DNA of 64,000 bases from Blattamonas nauphoetae. Its lineage: Eukaryota > Preaxostyla > Oxymonadida. The stretch is taken from positions 186,001 through 250,000 of the forward strand of contig JARBJD010000042.1 of NCBI GenBank assembly GCA_033064195.1, in the 5' to 3' direction. Of the stretch, positions 1 to 10,221 are shown piece after piece. Position 1 is the stretch's first letter; each line of letters begins with the position of its first letter. Position numbers and translations under genes: made by a program. The notes under the pieces were generated by a model that searched no databases, was not told the origin of the DNA, and saw only the letters and a list, made by a program, of their open reading frames with translations.

Positions 1-1
1 C

Positions 2-1072
2 ACTCTGAATGGTTGCAATCCAATGAAATGTATGTTCATTGTGACTTCCACGAAGTTGACGCTCAGCGACATCCGACTCTTAGTGCCAATTGCAGCTCCT
101 TTCATCACAGGCGCGGGCCTTACCGTAACATTCGAGAGCGTTTTCCACGCATATAATCGAAGGGAATTTCCACTCGTTTCGGCAGCATGGGGGTCCGTAT
201 ATCTTAAGAACAATTCGTTCCAATCCAACTCTTGGTATGGATCGACAATGTTTCTTCTGGGCGAAACTAGCCGTACGCGAACGCAAGACGAAATTGCTCT
301 CTCTGGATGCTCCTTTGATTTGATCACAGTCGGAGGATCATACCCTTTCATTAGCAACCCAAACGTCAATGACATCATCCTCAGAGATTGCACTTTCCGA
401 AACATTCGGTGGAGTGGTATTAAGCCATCAACACCTCCCCTTACACAACTGGTCCGAACTGAGGTTTCGAACTGCTCGTTCTATCGATGCGACGGTCCAC
501 TTTCCGGAGGGATCATACCCGCAATCCAAGCAACGTATACCACTGTAAGGAATTCTGCATTTGACACATGCACAAACACAGTGGCCACGTCGGATGACAT
601 TCCTGCGTCGACCGATACATTCACTGTGACGAACAGCTTTTTTACAAATGGCTCAACAACTTCGTTGTTTCCCGATGGCGGGGCTCTGCGGTTCACTCGT
701 GTTATAAACCTCACAATGACCAATGTTACGTTTGCGAACCATACCAGCAGCGGCGGTGGAGGAGTGATCGCGATGACACATGGCTTCGAAAGGATAAGCT
801 GCCACCAATGCCGATTCATGAAGAATGACGCGATTAAGGGTGGTGCATTTTTCTTTGGCAGGAAAGAACACCCTCAATCGTCAGGGCTCACGATGTCAGC
901 CTGCTCATTCGCAAACGATGCGAGATCCGGCCGTGATTTGTATTTTGAGTCGATGGGGAAGAATATCACCCAAAGGAACTTTTGGAATTGCACGAGCAGA
1001 ACCGCCTCTCCTCGTATCTATAATTTGGAGACGAAACGTGGACACGACTGGACCAACACACCCATGGCGTAA
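2..1072 (+). CDS. Right-handed beta-helix (pectin-lyase-like) protein, C-terminal part
   Basis: The frame is open from the window edge, so the true start lies outside; an internal ATG sits at 23. The protein is built of irregular 20-25 residue turns with alternating hydrophobic, Asn, Ser, Thr and Gly residues (for example NNSFQSN, LSGCSFDLI, LRDCTFRNI, VSNCSFYRC, VTNSFFTN, MTNVTFANH), the usual look of a right-handed parallel beta-helix surface protein. A GGAL/GGGGV/KGGAFFF series marks three successive turns near the C-terminus. There is no transmembrane segment or kinase tail before the stop, unlike the three large proteins further along. The function is probably cell-surface or secreted; no catalytic residues are evident. 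It lies on the opposite strand to most of the window and is followed by a hairpin. Confidence 0.7.
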   Translation, partial: TLNGCNPMKCMFIVTSTKLTLSDIRLLVPIAAPFITGAGLTVTFESVFHAYNRREFPLVSAAWGSVYLKNNSFQSNSWYGSTMFLLGETSRTRTQDEIALSGCSFDLITVGGSYPFISNPNVNDIILRDCTFRNIRWSGIKPSTPPLTQLVRTEVSNCSFYRCDGPLSGGIIPAIQATYTTVRNSAFDTCTNTVATSDDIPASTDTFTVTNSFFTNGSTTSLFPDGGALRFTRVINLTMTNVTFANHTSSGGGGVIAMTHGFERISCHQCRFMKNDAIKGGAFFFGRKEHPQSSGLTMSACSFANDARSGRDLYFESMGKNITQRNFWNCTSRTASPRIYNLETKRGHDWTNTPMA

Positions 1073-1157
1073 TTCTCAGCAATCCAATATTTCTTCCACT
1101 GTATTGTTGCCCAATTTATCAGTTTTATGTGTTGATTCTCTCTTTCTCTGATTTATG

Positions 1158-1187
1158 CAGCCGGACACGTCGTTTGTGCTCCGGCTG
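1158..1187. other. Hairpin downstream of the beta-helix gene
   Basis: CAGCCGGA and TCCGGCTG form an 8-bp stem, extended by CAC/GTG with one bulged base, around a loop of about 7 bases. It lies 86 bases past the stop codon. It could help form the 3' end of the mRNA, but that is inference. The remaining sequence between 1073 and 1371 is AT-rich and shows no gene. Confidence 0.4.
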
Positions 1188-1371
1188 AACTTTACGTTTT
1201 GAGTGAGAAAGAGAGAGGGTTGAGAGTTTCTTTTACACTGATTTCATACTCTCTGGGTTTATCGTCTCCAATTTTTTCTCGAAAGAACTATAGAGAAAAA
1301 TAAGATAGAATCACAAAAATTGACGAAGTGGATGACTGAGTTACTGTTCTCGTTTCTTATGGTTCGGATCA

Positions 1372-2448
1372 ATGATGGGCAGATTCGTCCGTTGGTCAAT
1401 GGGTAACATTTTAAACTCAAGCCAACTCCATTCCATCTGGCCCTTCAACCGTGATGCGATTCCCGTGTTTCTAAGAACCAATCCTAAAAAGATCAAAAAT
1501 TTCTCCGAAAAATCAAAGTGCTTCCTGTCTCTCGTCGACTTCGTCAAAGAAGGGAACCAACTCGACAACAGAGCCACCAAACAAGCATGCGCCCTTCTGG
1601 ACAGAATCACCCCGATTTTCAGCATCACCTTCCTAACCGACCAGGTTCTCTTCAAGCTTGTCCCGACACCTGACGACTCGTGTTCTGGTTTCGCTGAGTC
1701 GATTGTGCCGCTCCTCGCGTCGTCCAACGAGCAGCTTGTCACGTCAACGCTGTCCCTTCTGAATAAAGTTGTGTTGCATGACTTTCCGGTCAAAGCGTTC
1801 CTCTTTCTCGAAACTGGGTTCTTCCAACTTCTCCCGCCCGCCTTCTTCGAACAGGCACGTCATCTCTCGCCTTCTCCCAAACTGTTTCTGATGAAGATTG
1901 TGGCTGAGTACATCTTGCTTTCTCAGCCAAGTTACACACAATATGTGTGTCAGGAAAGACAGATCTCAGCGACTGCCTTCCAGCTGACGTTCATTGACAA
2001 GTTCGTCCGGCCAATCCAACCCTTCCTCGCCTTCGTCTGCAGGAATCGACGCCGAATCAACGATTCTGAAGATTCGAGGGATTTCTCGTGTCTGTTGGGA
2101 TCTGTGATCCGACGCTCGCCTTTCCTGGAAGAGTTCACCCAGTTCGTGCTGTCTTCTCAAATTGCTCAGACATGCACAGACTGTCTCGTGTTCTTCGAAG
2201 TGGACCTCTTCGCAGTCCGCGTCCTTCGGGGCACTTGTGGAGGGCCCATCGCATGGCAGAGGGAGTGCCCAGCTGTTCAGAAGCGAGGGCAGCAGGTTCT
2301 GAGGCAGCTGCGTGCGGAAGGGCTGTCCGACGAGAGCGAGCTGCACATCCGATGCCGTGATTACGACGACTCCATCCGCAGTGACTTCTTCCTCGGGGCG
2401 ATGGCGATTGATCATTCGGGCGGGAATGTTCGTTCTCTGTCAGATTGA
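1372..2448 (+). CDS. Diverged member of the ARM-like helical-repeat family
   Basis: This 358-residue protein is all-helical by composition and matches the layout of the minus-strand family that follows. It has a SIVPLLASSNEQLVTSTLSLLNKV segment (compare SIVVLLSSTNEAIPITAMEMLNNL in a neighbour), a central hydrophobic FLMKIVAEYILL helix, and a C-terminal RQLRAEGLSDESEL that corresponds to MLRMEGIEDVIEEKL. The N-terminal DCSPFLNW and QPALDDSLEAK blocks are replaced. It is the only family member on the plus strand and faces the next gene tail to tail. The start ATG ATG follows an AT-rich leader. Its function is unknown; an armadillo-like scaffold is the best structural guess. Confidence 0.65.
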   Translation: MMGRFVRWSMGNILNSSQLHSIWPFNRDAIPVFLRTNPKKIKNFSEKSKCFLSLVDFVKEGNQLDNRATKQACALLDRITPIFSITFLTDQVLFKLVPTPDDSCSGFAESIVPLLASSNEQLVTSTLSLLNKVVLHDFPVKAFLFLETGFFQLLPPAFFEQARHLSPSPKLFLMKIVAEYILLSQPSYTQYVCQERQISATAFQLTFIDKFVRPIQPFLAFVCRNRRRINDSEDSRDFSCLLGSVIRRSPFLEEFTQFVLSSQIAQTCTDCLVFFEVDLFAVRVLRGTCGGPIAWQRECPAVQKRGQQVLRQLRAEGLSDESELHIRCRDYDDSIRSDFFLGAMAIDHSGGNVRSLSD

Positions 2449-2976
2449 ACGGTCGGAAGCAGCTTTCTGAGTCGTCAAGGAACTGATCTCTCCAAGTCTC
2501 ATTTGATTCTTCGTTGTTCTTTCTTTTCGAATCATTTCTTCTGTTCGCATCTTTCTTCGAGGGGGGAGGGACGACAGAGTGGTTGAGGTGGACGACGATG
2601 CGTTTTAGTTCTTCTGTTTTTCTGAAAAGTCGAGGACGATGGGAGACGTGAGATCTATTGTGGCGGCACCAGTAACGTGCGCCTCCACAGAGGCCCAACA
2701 ATTGCATAATCCTACCGAAGGACAATGATGAGACAAACTTCCAGCAATCGACACAATCGATGGACGCATTGCCTTCCAGAAAGGAGCAGCGCGGGAGTGA
2801 CGGCGAGGGAGAAGGAGAGTGAGGTGACGATCGAGGGAGACGGGCGAGAGAGAATCCGAATCGTACGGGCAAATGATGAGGTGATGTCAGTGCTGACAAC
2901 GATCATGCACAAATAGTGTTTGTTGCCCAACAAAAGTCAGAAACAATTCGAAGTGTTCGCTGATTCTTGCTTGTTG
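2449..2976. other. Convergent intergenic region with the recurrent 3' flank module
   Basis: The part from about 2730 to 2990 resembles the 3' flanks of other family genes (7570-7790, 9990-10220, 54530-54690, 58740-58935, 60880-61140). Each carries the sequence for 'GGACGCATTG..TTCCAGAAAGGAGCAG', a GGCGAGAGAG box and a GACAACGATCA..CACAAA box just past the stop codon. No separate gene is supported here. The module has probably been copied with the genes and may serve as 3' UTR and processing signal. Confidence 0.45.
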
Positions 2977-4050
2977 CTACTCTTGTTCTGAAAGATTCAT
3001 GCCCTGCAGGTTGCTCCATTCAATCGATCGAATAACAATCCATCCTCCGAGGGATTCGGTTCTGTCGTTTTGCAGCTTTTCTTCAATCACATCGCTGAAG
3101 CCCTCCATTCTCAACATTCGAAGCACCGTCTTCCACATCTGTCGCAGATCTCTGCCATGTTCGTTCCATTCCCGCTGGGAGTTGTTCAATATATACTGAA
3201 AACGAGTGATTGTCCAATCATCTTCGAAGAATGTCAGACAACTCGGAATTGTGAGGAAGACTGGTACAGACAGAACAAAGTCCATTGTATGTTGATAAAA
3301 CGGACAGATTCGGATGATTCGAGTAAGAAGCAGCACTAATTTACGTAATAGATCTCTATCGATGATCGAATAGCGGTTCACGCACAAATGACACATATAC
3401 TGCTTCGAAGGTGCGAGAACTTGCTTCAAAACTATCTCGTGAACAGCTTGTTCTTCATAACCATCTTCAATTCCGAGATCTTCGAGAATATCTGGAGTTG
3501 CGAGCCTGAGAGATAGCCTGATGGTTTTCATGAGGTTGATGTGGATATCGACTGCTTCCGTGAATGAAAGAGATTGTGGATTGAGAGAGATGATGAGTTG
3601 ATGGATCAGATCAGCTTTGACGAGGTGAAGTTTTCTTTCAGCTGAACATGACAAGATCTGAGAAATAAGAATCCCCATTGCTGTTGTGGTGATTGTCTGA
3701 CTTGGTGAAGAAATGAGTACCCCAATGTATTGTACGAATTCTGTCGTAGAATCACCGGAGTTCGATGCAAAGCTGTTGAGAAATGCATTGGCTGATGGTC
3801 GACTCGCTGGATGGACAGATTCGAGAAGTTCAATAGCTTTAGCTTCCAGAGAGTCATCGAGAGCAGGCTGCAACTTCAAAGTGGCAACGAGAGATCGAAA
3901 AACAATTGCCCATTCCTCGGGAGATTCCAGTTCTTCTTCATCCCAATTCACAAAAGGAGAACAATCCATTGAAGAGAAGAACCGAGAGGAGGTCAAGTCA
4001 GAGCGTGCTGGACTGGAGGAGATGGCTGTTTTCAGGGTAATCTCGGTCAT
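2977..4050 (-). CDS. ARM-like helical-repeat family protein, complete
   Basis: This 357-residue protein is a full-length reference for the family. The blocks, in order, are: a short polar leader (MTEITLKTA), DCSPFVNWDEEEL at about 30, VFRSLVATLKLQPALDDSLEAKAIELLESV at about 48-78, a VLISSPSQTITTTAMGILISQIL helix, LVKADLIHQLIISLNPQSLSFTEAVDIH at about 145, EEQAVHEIVLKQVLAPSKQYMCHLCVNRYSIID at about 205, FYQHTMDFVLSVPVFLTIPSCLTFFE at about 250, and a C-terminal WKTVLRMLRMEGFSDVIEEKL ending in an NLQGMNLSEQE tail. There is no signal peptide or membrane segment. I recognise this as a large oxymonad family of unknown function with an ARM-type fold likely. It ends in TAG. Confidence 0.75.
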   Translation of the reverse strand: MTEITLKTAISSSPARSDLTSSRFFSSMDCSPFVNWDEEELESPEEWAIVFRSLVATLKLQPALDDSLEAKAIELLESVHPASRPSANAFLNSFASNSGDSTTEFVQYIGVLISSPSQTITTTAMGILISQILSCSAERKLHLVKADLIHQLIISLNPQSLSFTEAVDIHINLMKTIRLSLRLATPDILEDLGIEDGYEEQAVHEIVLKQVLAPSKQYMCHLCVNRYSIIDRDLLRKLVLLLTRIIRICPFYQHTMDFVLSVPVFLTIPSCLTFFEDDWTITRFQYILNNSQREWNEHGRDLRQMWKTVLRMLRMEGFSDVIEEKLQNDRTESLGGWIVIRSIEWSNLQGMNLSEQE

Positions 4051-4077
4051 TCTGATTGAATCAGTGAAAAAAGTTCG

Positions 4078-4091
4078 TTATGGGTCAGAAC
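4078..4091 (-). promoter_or_regulatory. Conserved GTTCTGACCCATAA motif
   Basis: On the coding strand it lies 28-41 bases before the ATG at 4050. The same motif at almost the same spacing precedes five other family starts in the window. It is a candidate core promoter or initiator. Confidence 0.5.
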
Positions 4092-4507
4092 AGATGGACG
4101 ATTGAAAGTGAATGAGATGAGTCAGACATCAAAAGGAAGAATAAAATTCAATCAACGAAGACTGAGATAATCGATGACTCCAGAAGTGAGATGGTGTGTT
4201 GAGATAAAACAAGAAATTGTGGGAGATCTTTATCGAAGCTCGCATCTATCTGGAAAAGGAGAAAAAAGGAAAAACAAAGAATACATAACAATATGAAAGG
4301 AAAAATACGGTTTTAAAGCCACGTTCCGATGAATAACAAGCGAACGATTAGGAGGAGTATCGTCCGTGGTCAATCACAGTTCAAATAAAGAGATCGAGAG
4401 AGTTGGGTGGAAATCGAGAGAAAATGAGGAGGGGATGCCCGAGATGTCTGAGCGTGGAGAGTGGAGGGTCAGGTTTGGTTCGATTCTTCGCTGGTTCTTG
4501 TCTGATT
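4092..4507. other. Intergenic region, no gene
   Basis: It is AT-rich upstream of the 2977-4050 gene. From about 4380 to 4500 it repeats the 3' flank seen at 7180-7290 (a GAGCGTGGAGAGTGGAGGGT box followed by GGTTTGGTTCG). No coding frame is supported. Confidence 0.4.
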
Positions 4508-5979
4508 CTATTCAGGTCGAGGCAAGTTCATGCCTTGCAAGTTGTTCAGGTCGATTGAGTAGGTAACAATGAGTCCTCCTGATGTTGTGTTTCTGTCGTT
4601 TTCCAGCTTTCCCTCAATCACATCTTCGATGCCCTCCTTTCTCAACATTCGATACACTTTCATCCACATCTGTCGCTGTGTTCCACTTGTTTCGTTCCAT
4701 TCCTGCAGGGTCTTGACCATGAACGTCAGAAAACTCCCGATTGAGTGATCAGATTCGAAGAATGTGAGACAACTCGGGATCGTGAGAAGGACAGGCAGAT
4801 CAAGAACGAGTTCCATTGTTGGTTGATGATAAGGAGATACGTCGAGGAGTTGGGTGAGGAGAACCAGAAAATATTTGGATTGGAAATCATCAAGAATCGA
4901 AAATCGGTTCACGCACAAATGACAAATATACTGCTCCGAAGGTGCAAGGACGTGCTTCAAAACCGTCTCGTGAACAGCTTGTTGCTCATCACAATCTTCA
5001 ATTTCAAGTTGTCCGTAACTAAGTGGAGTAGCGATACTGAGGTTACACAATTCAGGGAATTTGGAACTTTCCTGCAAGAAGACAAGCAAAATTACGAACC
5101 TTTCTTCCAGCTTCGATTCGCGTCATGTCACAACTAGACCATAATAGTCGTCGAGATGTAGAGAATCTTCCGTGAGAAGGACTGGCCATCAGATGTTGAT
5201 CTCGCGTTGGAATCTGCGTTCGACTGTCAACCCGACAGAAAGGATCGTTTCAAAAAGATGGAATTTTGCAGAGCGTGCTGACAACGATATTGAACTATAG
5301 ATTGTGGATGACGTGACTCAGTCTCGTAATAGAATGTGATGGTGGAAAGAGCACATCAATCAATCCAATAACAAACTGAGTATCAACAAGTTTCAAAAAA
5401 AGTTCCAAATTCCCTGAGCCATGTAACCTCAGTAAAGAGAGATTCGGCGATGCTTGTTATGAGACCAGTGTGGATATCTTCTGCTTCTGAAAAAGAGAGT
5501 GACAGTGGATTGATAGTGTTGATGAGTTGAGGGATAATATCAGCTTCGATGAGGAAAAAAGTGCTTTGAGTTGAACAGTTCGCAAGGAGATTGTTCAGCA
5601 TCTCCATCGCTGTTATAGGAATTGCTTCATTGGTTGAAGAAAGGAGAACCACAATGGACTGTATGAAGTCTGACAGTGATCCATCAGTGGGTCGCCTAAG
5701 GCTGTCGAGAAACATATCGGCTGATTCTCCCTCCACCAGATCACTAGATTCGAGAAATTCAATTGCTTTAGCTTCCAGAGAGTCATCGAGAGCAGGCTGT
5801 AACTTCACAGTGGCAACGAGAGACCGAAAAACAATTGCCTTTGCATCTTCAGATGGAAGCTTTTCTTCATTCCAATTCAGGAAAGGAGAACAATCCATTG
5901 GAAATGACAACTGAGGGGAGGACACATCAGAGTCTGCTGCACTTGAGGATGTGTTTGTCTTCTTGATTATCGTGTTCAT
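4508..5979 (-). pseudogene. ARM-like family gene split by a MITE
   Basis: The N-terminal part starts at the ATG at 5979 (MNTIIKKTNTSSSAADSD) and carries DCSPFLNWNEEKL, VFRSLVATVKLQPALDDSL and LIEADIIPQLINTINPLSLSF. It stops inside a 397-bp insert at 5036-5432. The C-terminal part (IATPLSYGQLEIED, then EQQAVHETVLKHVLAPSEQY to NLQGMNLPRPE) continues on the other side in the same frame. If the insert and one TA are ignored, the two parts abut exactly at SIAESLF/IATP, as in intact paralogs, so the insertion looks like the only break. The gene was probably intact until recently. GT-AG removal of the insert would leave 7 bases, so it does not behave as an in-frame intron. Confidence 0.75.
5036..5432. 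mobile_element. MITE family A, copy 1 (Tc1/mariner-type, TA target)
   Basis: The insert is 397 bp and is bounded by TA on both sides (5034-5035 and 5433-5434). The terminal inverted repeats begin CTGAGGTTAC and stay alike for about 40 bp, including GGGAATTTGGAACTTT. There is no coding frame. A second copy of the same length lies at 24221-24616. Confidence 0.85.
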
Positions 5980-6008
5980 TCTTTCTGATTCTGAGAAGAA
6001 ACACTCGG

Positions 6009-6021
6009 TATGGGTCAGAAC
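6009..6021 (-). promoter_or_regulatory. Conserved TTCTGACCCATA motif
   Basis: It lies 30-42 bases before the ATG at 5979. A second shared box, reading GATGCAAAAGACGTCCGAAA on the plus strand (about 6046-6066), follows at the same relative place as in the 11.4-kb and 55.8-kb copies. Confidence 0.45.
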
Positions 6022-6084
6022 AAAAAATGAAACAATCAAATTGAGATGCAAAAGACGTCCGAAAGAAGAACAAAACATCAAATC

Positions 6085-7170
6085 AGGAAGAGTGAGAATA
6101 TCGATGAATGAAGAGTAAGTTTGTGAACGAGACAAAAAGCAAGATGACATCAACTCGTCGAAGAACAACGAATGAAAGAGTGATGAAATGCAAGAACACG
6201 AGAATGACGAGCAACAAGTGAACGGACACCATCGTCGGTTGAGGAGAGCGGTAGAAAACGGCGACGGAAGAGCGGATGCCGGACAGGTGCAAACAAGCAC
6301 TCTGATGGACCGAGAACCTGTTCCAAGAATACTCCATGAACGGCCTGTCGTTCAAATGCGTGTTCATTTTGGACATTTTGAAGTCCATCCACTGTTTTCA
6401 GAATCGCCACTCAAGTCATGTGATGTGGTGAAGGAGACAGACATCGACATCTTCTGCTTCTGCAAAAGAGACATCCTGCGCATTCAGAGCGATGTTCATT
6501 CCAGCGATCAGATCGGCTGTCACAAAGAAGAACAACGATCATTGGCGGAGAAGACGTCGACATCACGTTTTTGAGCATCTCCATCGTTCGTTCACAATCA
6601 GTGGTTTGATCAACAAACCACCACAGTCATCCAAGTCACCAAATCTGTCAAACTGCCATTTCGTCACGATGCGAGGCAGCGGAGAAGAGGCGACGATGGG
6701 TCATGTTCAGTCCACCATCCAACCATCCCTCTCGCCGAACCGAGAACAACAACACAGTTCGGTCCACTGGCGCAAGACACATTCCCAATCTGAAAGAGGA
6801 GTCAGTCCAATTCAGAGAATGTCTGGCAACGCAAGCAAAGTGGAGTGCGGGGTCGGGCTGTTTTCTCAAACAATCTCATTCAGGGCAGTTGTTCAGAATG
6901 TGGTGATGTTGAATCAGGAGCGGCTTGACACGAACAGCGAATAATGTGGAGCGATGAGGCAGATGAAAACGAGCATGCGAACATCGATAGGGTTGATGTT
7001 CGTTTTCACAAGAATCGACCGTGGCATTCGTCAGACCCATCATCCACTCACAAACGAATATCGACAATCCAACTCGTAGAAGAAGTTGAGTGGGTGTGTC
7101 CAGTGGGGGAGAGTGTTGGAGTGAGTCGCACATCAGCTCGAGAACCATTCGTGATTGGTCAATCACTCTT
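6085..7170 (-). pseudogene. Decayed ARM-like family copy
   Basis: Fragments of the family can be read on the minus strand in shifting frames. ERQAVHGVFLEQVLGPSE at about 6300-6360 corresponds to EQQAVHETVLKQVLAPSE. The sequence around 6430-6490 corresponds to the TSVDIFCFCKRD region of the SEAEDIHTG helix, and the plus-strand order of the flanks fits a full-length ancestor. From about 6600 to 7170 the likeness fades and only short helical stretches remain. It is broken by several indels and no product is expected. It separates the MITE-split gene from the next intact copy. Confidence 0.5.
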
Positions 7171-7793
7171 CAAATCAAAAGAGCGGGAGAGTGGGTGGAA
7201 ATCGGGAGGAAACGATGGAGAGATGCCCGAGATGACTGAGCGTGGAGAGTGGAGGGTCTGGTTTGGTTCGTTTCTTCGCTGGCGCTGTTGATATTCGCAT
7301 GAGGCGAATGTGAGTATTTCAACATTTGCGGACGTGTGAGTGAGGAAGTGGAGACAGGAGACGTGTTGAGCGACAAGACCATCCTTGACGAGATTGAGGC
7401 GTGTTTTCATGGAACGTGAACTAAGCACTTGCCAAACGAGTACCTCTCGTCATCTCTCTTCGGGTGGAGGAGGAGCGAATGGTTGGTGTGGGAGGAAGAA
7501 GCATTTTAGTCCTTCAAACTTCAAGAAAACACGATTTTGGTGATCAATCATGAAACGATCATGTCAAATCAAACTACCACCAATCGTCACAATGGATCGA
7601 CGCATGGCCTTGGATGAAGGAGCAGGGGGAGTGTGGCGGTGATCGAGGGAGAGTGGCGAGAGAGTATCCCAATCGTTCCGGCAAATGAAACCATGTGGGG
7701 ATACCAGAGCCGACAACGAACACACGCAAATAGCGTGAGTGGTCCAAAAGAAGTCTGAAACTGTTCGAGATGTGGGTTGGTTTTTGTCTGTTT
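7171..7793. other. Intergenic region with two 3' flank modules
   Basis: Two flank types sit in series: the GAGCGTGGAGAGTGGAGGGT type at 7180-7290 and the GGATGAAGGAGCAGGGGGAG type at 7610-7790. This suggests that a gene body was lost between them. No coding sequence is supported. Confidence 0.4.
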
Positions 7794-8822
7794 CTACCAC
7801 AGTTTTGGTAAATTCATGCCCAGCAGGTTATTCAAGTCGATCGAATGGACAACAACCCAAATTCCATTTGATGCTTTTCTGTCGTTTCGCAGTCTCTCTT
7901 CGCTCACATCTTCGATGCTCTCCATTCTCAACATTCGATGCATAGTCTTCCACATCTGTCCCTGGACCCCACTATTTTTGTTCCATTTCCGCTGGAAATC
8001 TTCCATGGAAGTCAGAAGATTGCAGATTGAGAATTCAAATTCAAAGAATGCGAGACAACTCGGGATCGAGACAACGACTGGATGATCAAGGACAAATTCC
8101 TTGGTTGGTTGAAAATGAAGAGATATTTCGAGGAGTCTAACAAGAAGAAGTACGAATCTATCCGAGAGATGATCTTCGATAGAATAGCGGTTTACGCATA
8201 AGCGGTGGATATACTGCTCCGAAGGGGCCAAAACTTGCTGTAAAACCGTCTTGTGAACAGCTTGTTGTTCAGCGTGATCTTCAATTTTGAGATATTCGAG
8301 ACCATATGGAGTTGAGAGCCAGAGAGAGGTTCTGATGATGTTCACGAGACCAGTGTGGATTTCGACTGTTTTGGCAAATGAAAGAGACAGGGGATTGAGA
8401 GTGATGATGAGTTGAAGGGGTAGATTTGCTTTGACGAGGGCAAGGAGGAGTTTAGGCGAACCGTGCCGGATCAGAATATCCAGCATCTTCATTGAGGCTG
8501 CTATGATTGCTTGATTGCAGGACGAAAGGAGTACTTTGACTGAGTTGATGGATTTTGTAAAAGATTCATCAGAGAACGACGTAAAGCTGCTGCGGAATGC
8601 ATCCGTTAATGCAAGATCCTCTGGATCCACATATTCCAGGAATTTCACAACTTTAGCTTCCAGAGAGTCATTAAGAACAGGCTGCAACTTTACTGTGGCA
8701 ATGAGAGACAAGAAGATAACGGCCGTTTCGTTTTCAGAGTTCGGTTTCTTTTGGTTCCAACTCAGGAAAAGTGAGCAATCCATTGAATATGCCACATGAG
8801 GTGAGTATGTGGCAGTTCTCAT
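7794..8822 (-). CDS. ARM-like helical-repeat family protein with shortened leader
   Basis: The 342-residue protein carries all family blocks: DCSLFLSWNQKK, FLSLIATVKLQPVLNDSLEAKVVKFLE, LVKANLPLQLIITLNPLSLSFAKTVEIH, EQQAVHKTVLQQVLAPSEQYIHRLCVNRYSIED and MLRMESIEDVSEERL, ending NLLGMNLPKLW with TAG. The family start codon appears to be lost: upstream, in frame, NISEIA replaces the usual M-TEI leader, with ATA where relatives have ATG, and translation probably begins at the internal ATG at 8822. The TGACCCATA promoter motif is not recognisable either. The gene may be weakly expressed or silent despite an intact body. Confidence 0.7.
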   Translation of the reverse strand: MRTATYSPHVAYSMDCSLFLSWNQKKPNSENETAVIFLSLIATVKLQPVLNDSLEAKVVKFLEYVDPEDLALTDAFRSSFTSFSDESFTKSINSVKVLLSSCNQAIIAASMKMLDILIRHGSPKLLLALVKANLPLQLIITLNPLSLSFAKTVEIHTGLVNIIRTSLWLSTPYGLEYLKIEDHAEQQAVHKTVLQQVLAPSEQYIHRLCVNRYSIEDHLSDRFVLLLVRLLEISLHFQPTKEFVLDHPVVVSIPSCLAFFEFEFSICNLLTSMEDFQRKWNKNSGVQGQMWKTMHRMLRMESIEDVSEERLRNDRKASNGIWVVVHSIDLNNLLGMNLPKLW

Positions 8823-10221
8823 GGCAATCTCGGATATTCTGATTAATCACTGTGGTTTGGTTCTTTAGTCAACTGCGTGAATAACCAAAGAAAGGGCAAG
8901 CAACAAAAACACATCGAGAATCCTGTCATCTACACAGCGTTGGTTTGATAGTGTAACAAACAACAGAATTGGACAGTTGACAATTAATGTGTTCTCCCTC
9001 GTTTGATCGGACCCATTCAGATGGTTCTCGACGCTTGGCTCTGAACCCGGCCAGTTCGACGTGGTACAAATGATTGAAAGCAAGAGACAGTGCAGAAATG
9101 GTGAAGAAAAAAGAGATGCGTCATGTTTCGTTGTTTCGTATTGTTGTTTTGTTCATCCCCGCGATTCGTTCCCTTCCACAACTGGGTTCCAGTGTGAGGG
9201 TGTCAGTGACATGTCTCGTTCTGTCTTCTTCCATCCATCAGAGTGCGAGTTTCTCTTCGGTTGTGAAGAGAATACGACAGTGGGACGATGCGCACAGCCG
9301 AGACAGACAACACAGTTGCATGTTTGAGCATCGATCCGGATATCCACCAAACACAACACCGAGTCCGGAATCCTCATCTCCCGCATTCCACCTGTCCCTT
9401 AACAGAAACCTGGTCATCTTCGTTCAGTGTTGCCTCCATCACATCCCTCGCAGTCTCACCGATGGAGCTTCGCTTGATACATCGGAGAGCGAGTCGAGTT
9501 GGGAGAGAGTTGTTCGTCGAATGTGTGGTGTGGGCCGACAGACGAGAATGAGGAGCGAAGGATAAGAGGAATGAAGAATGATGATGTGGGTAGGAGCGAA
9601 CAGCTGGCACTGGCGTCGAGGGATCAGTTGGGACCAAAGTGGGGAGAGAGTGAGACGAAGTGAGTTGGATTGATTCTTTGTTTTTGTATGCCGTTAAAGT
9701 GCTTCACTTGTGGGACTTCACAATGATGCCAAAACCCGAGTCGAGTGGTCTCGAGTGTTTCTCCAAGTGCGATTAGCTCACGAAACATGGAGGGGGGTAA
9801 TGTTGGGACAGCACTTGTCACTCAGACTGGCTCTTCATCGATCTTCGAGTGGGAGACTGAGCAGAAGGGAGTGGGAGTCTGAGCAGAAGTGAGTGGGAGG
9901 GTGTGAGTGGTGAGGGGAGTGGGAGGTTGTGGATGACGACGGAGGAGAGATCGTTTTCCGATGGGTCAGATGATGAGCGATCACGTCAAATCAAACTCCC
10001 ACGAATCGTCACAATGGATCGACGCATGGCCTTGGATGAAGGAGCAGGGGGAGTGTGGCGGTGATCGAGGGAGAGTGGCGAGAGAGTATCCCAATCGTTC
10101 CGGCAAACGAAACCATGAAGTGATGCCAGAGTCGACAACGATCACACACAAACAGGGTGAGTGGTCCAAAAGAAGTCTGAAACTGTTCGATAGACTCGCT
10201 AGTTCCTGTTTGTTTCTACGA
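8823..10221. other. Long intergenic region with flank modules and a minisatellite seed
   Basis: No gene is supported. A 163-codon plus-strand frame at 9074-9565 has no family likeness and low-complexity composition. The stretch 9120-9180 shares short matches with the decayed copy at 6.5 kb (FIPAIRS-like frame), so more decayed family sequence may lie here. At about 9845-9945 there are a few degenerate copies of the GAGTGGGAGGGTGTG motif that forms the large minisatellite at 57.4 kb. From 9990 to 10220 is the usual 3' flank module of the next gene. Confidence 0.4.

Noticed and set aside
5036-5432. MITE acting as a newly made intron
   Set aside because: The ends offer GAG/GT and CAG/TA, but GT-AG removal would leave seven extra bases and shift the frame. 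Family B at 59474-59872 offers no good pair either.
9074-9565. 163-codon plus-strand frame as a gene
   Set aside because: There is no paralog, motif or promoter, and the region resembles decayed spacer; support is too weak.
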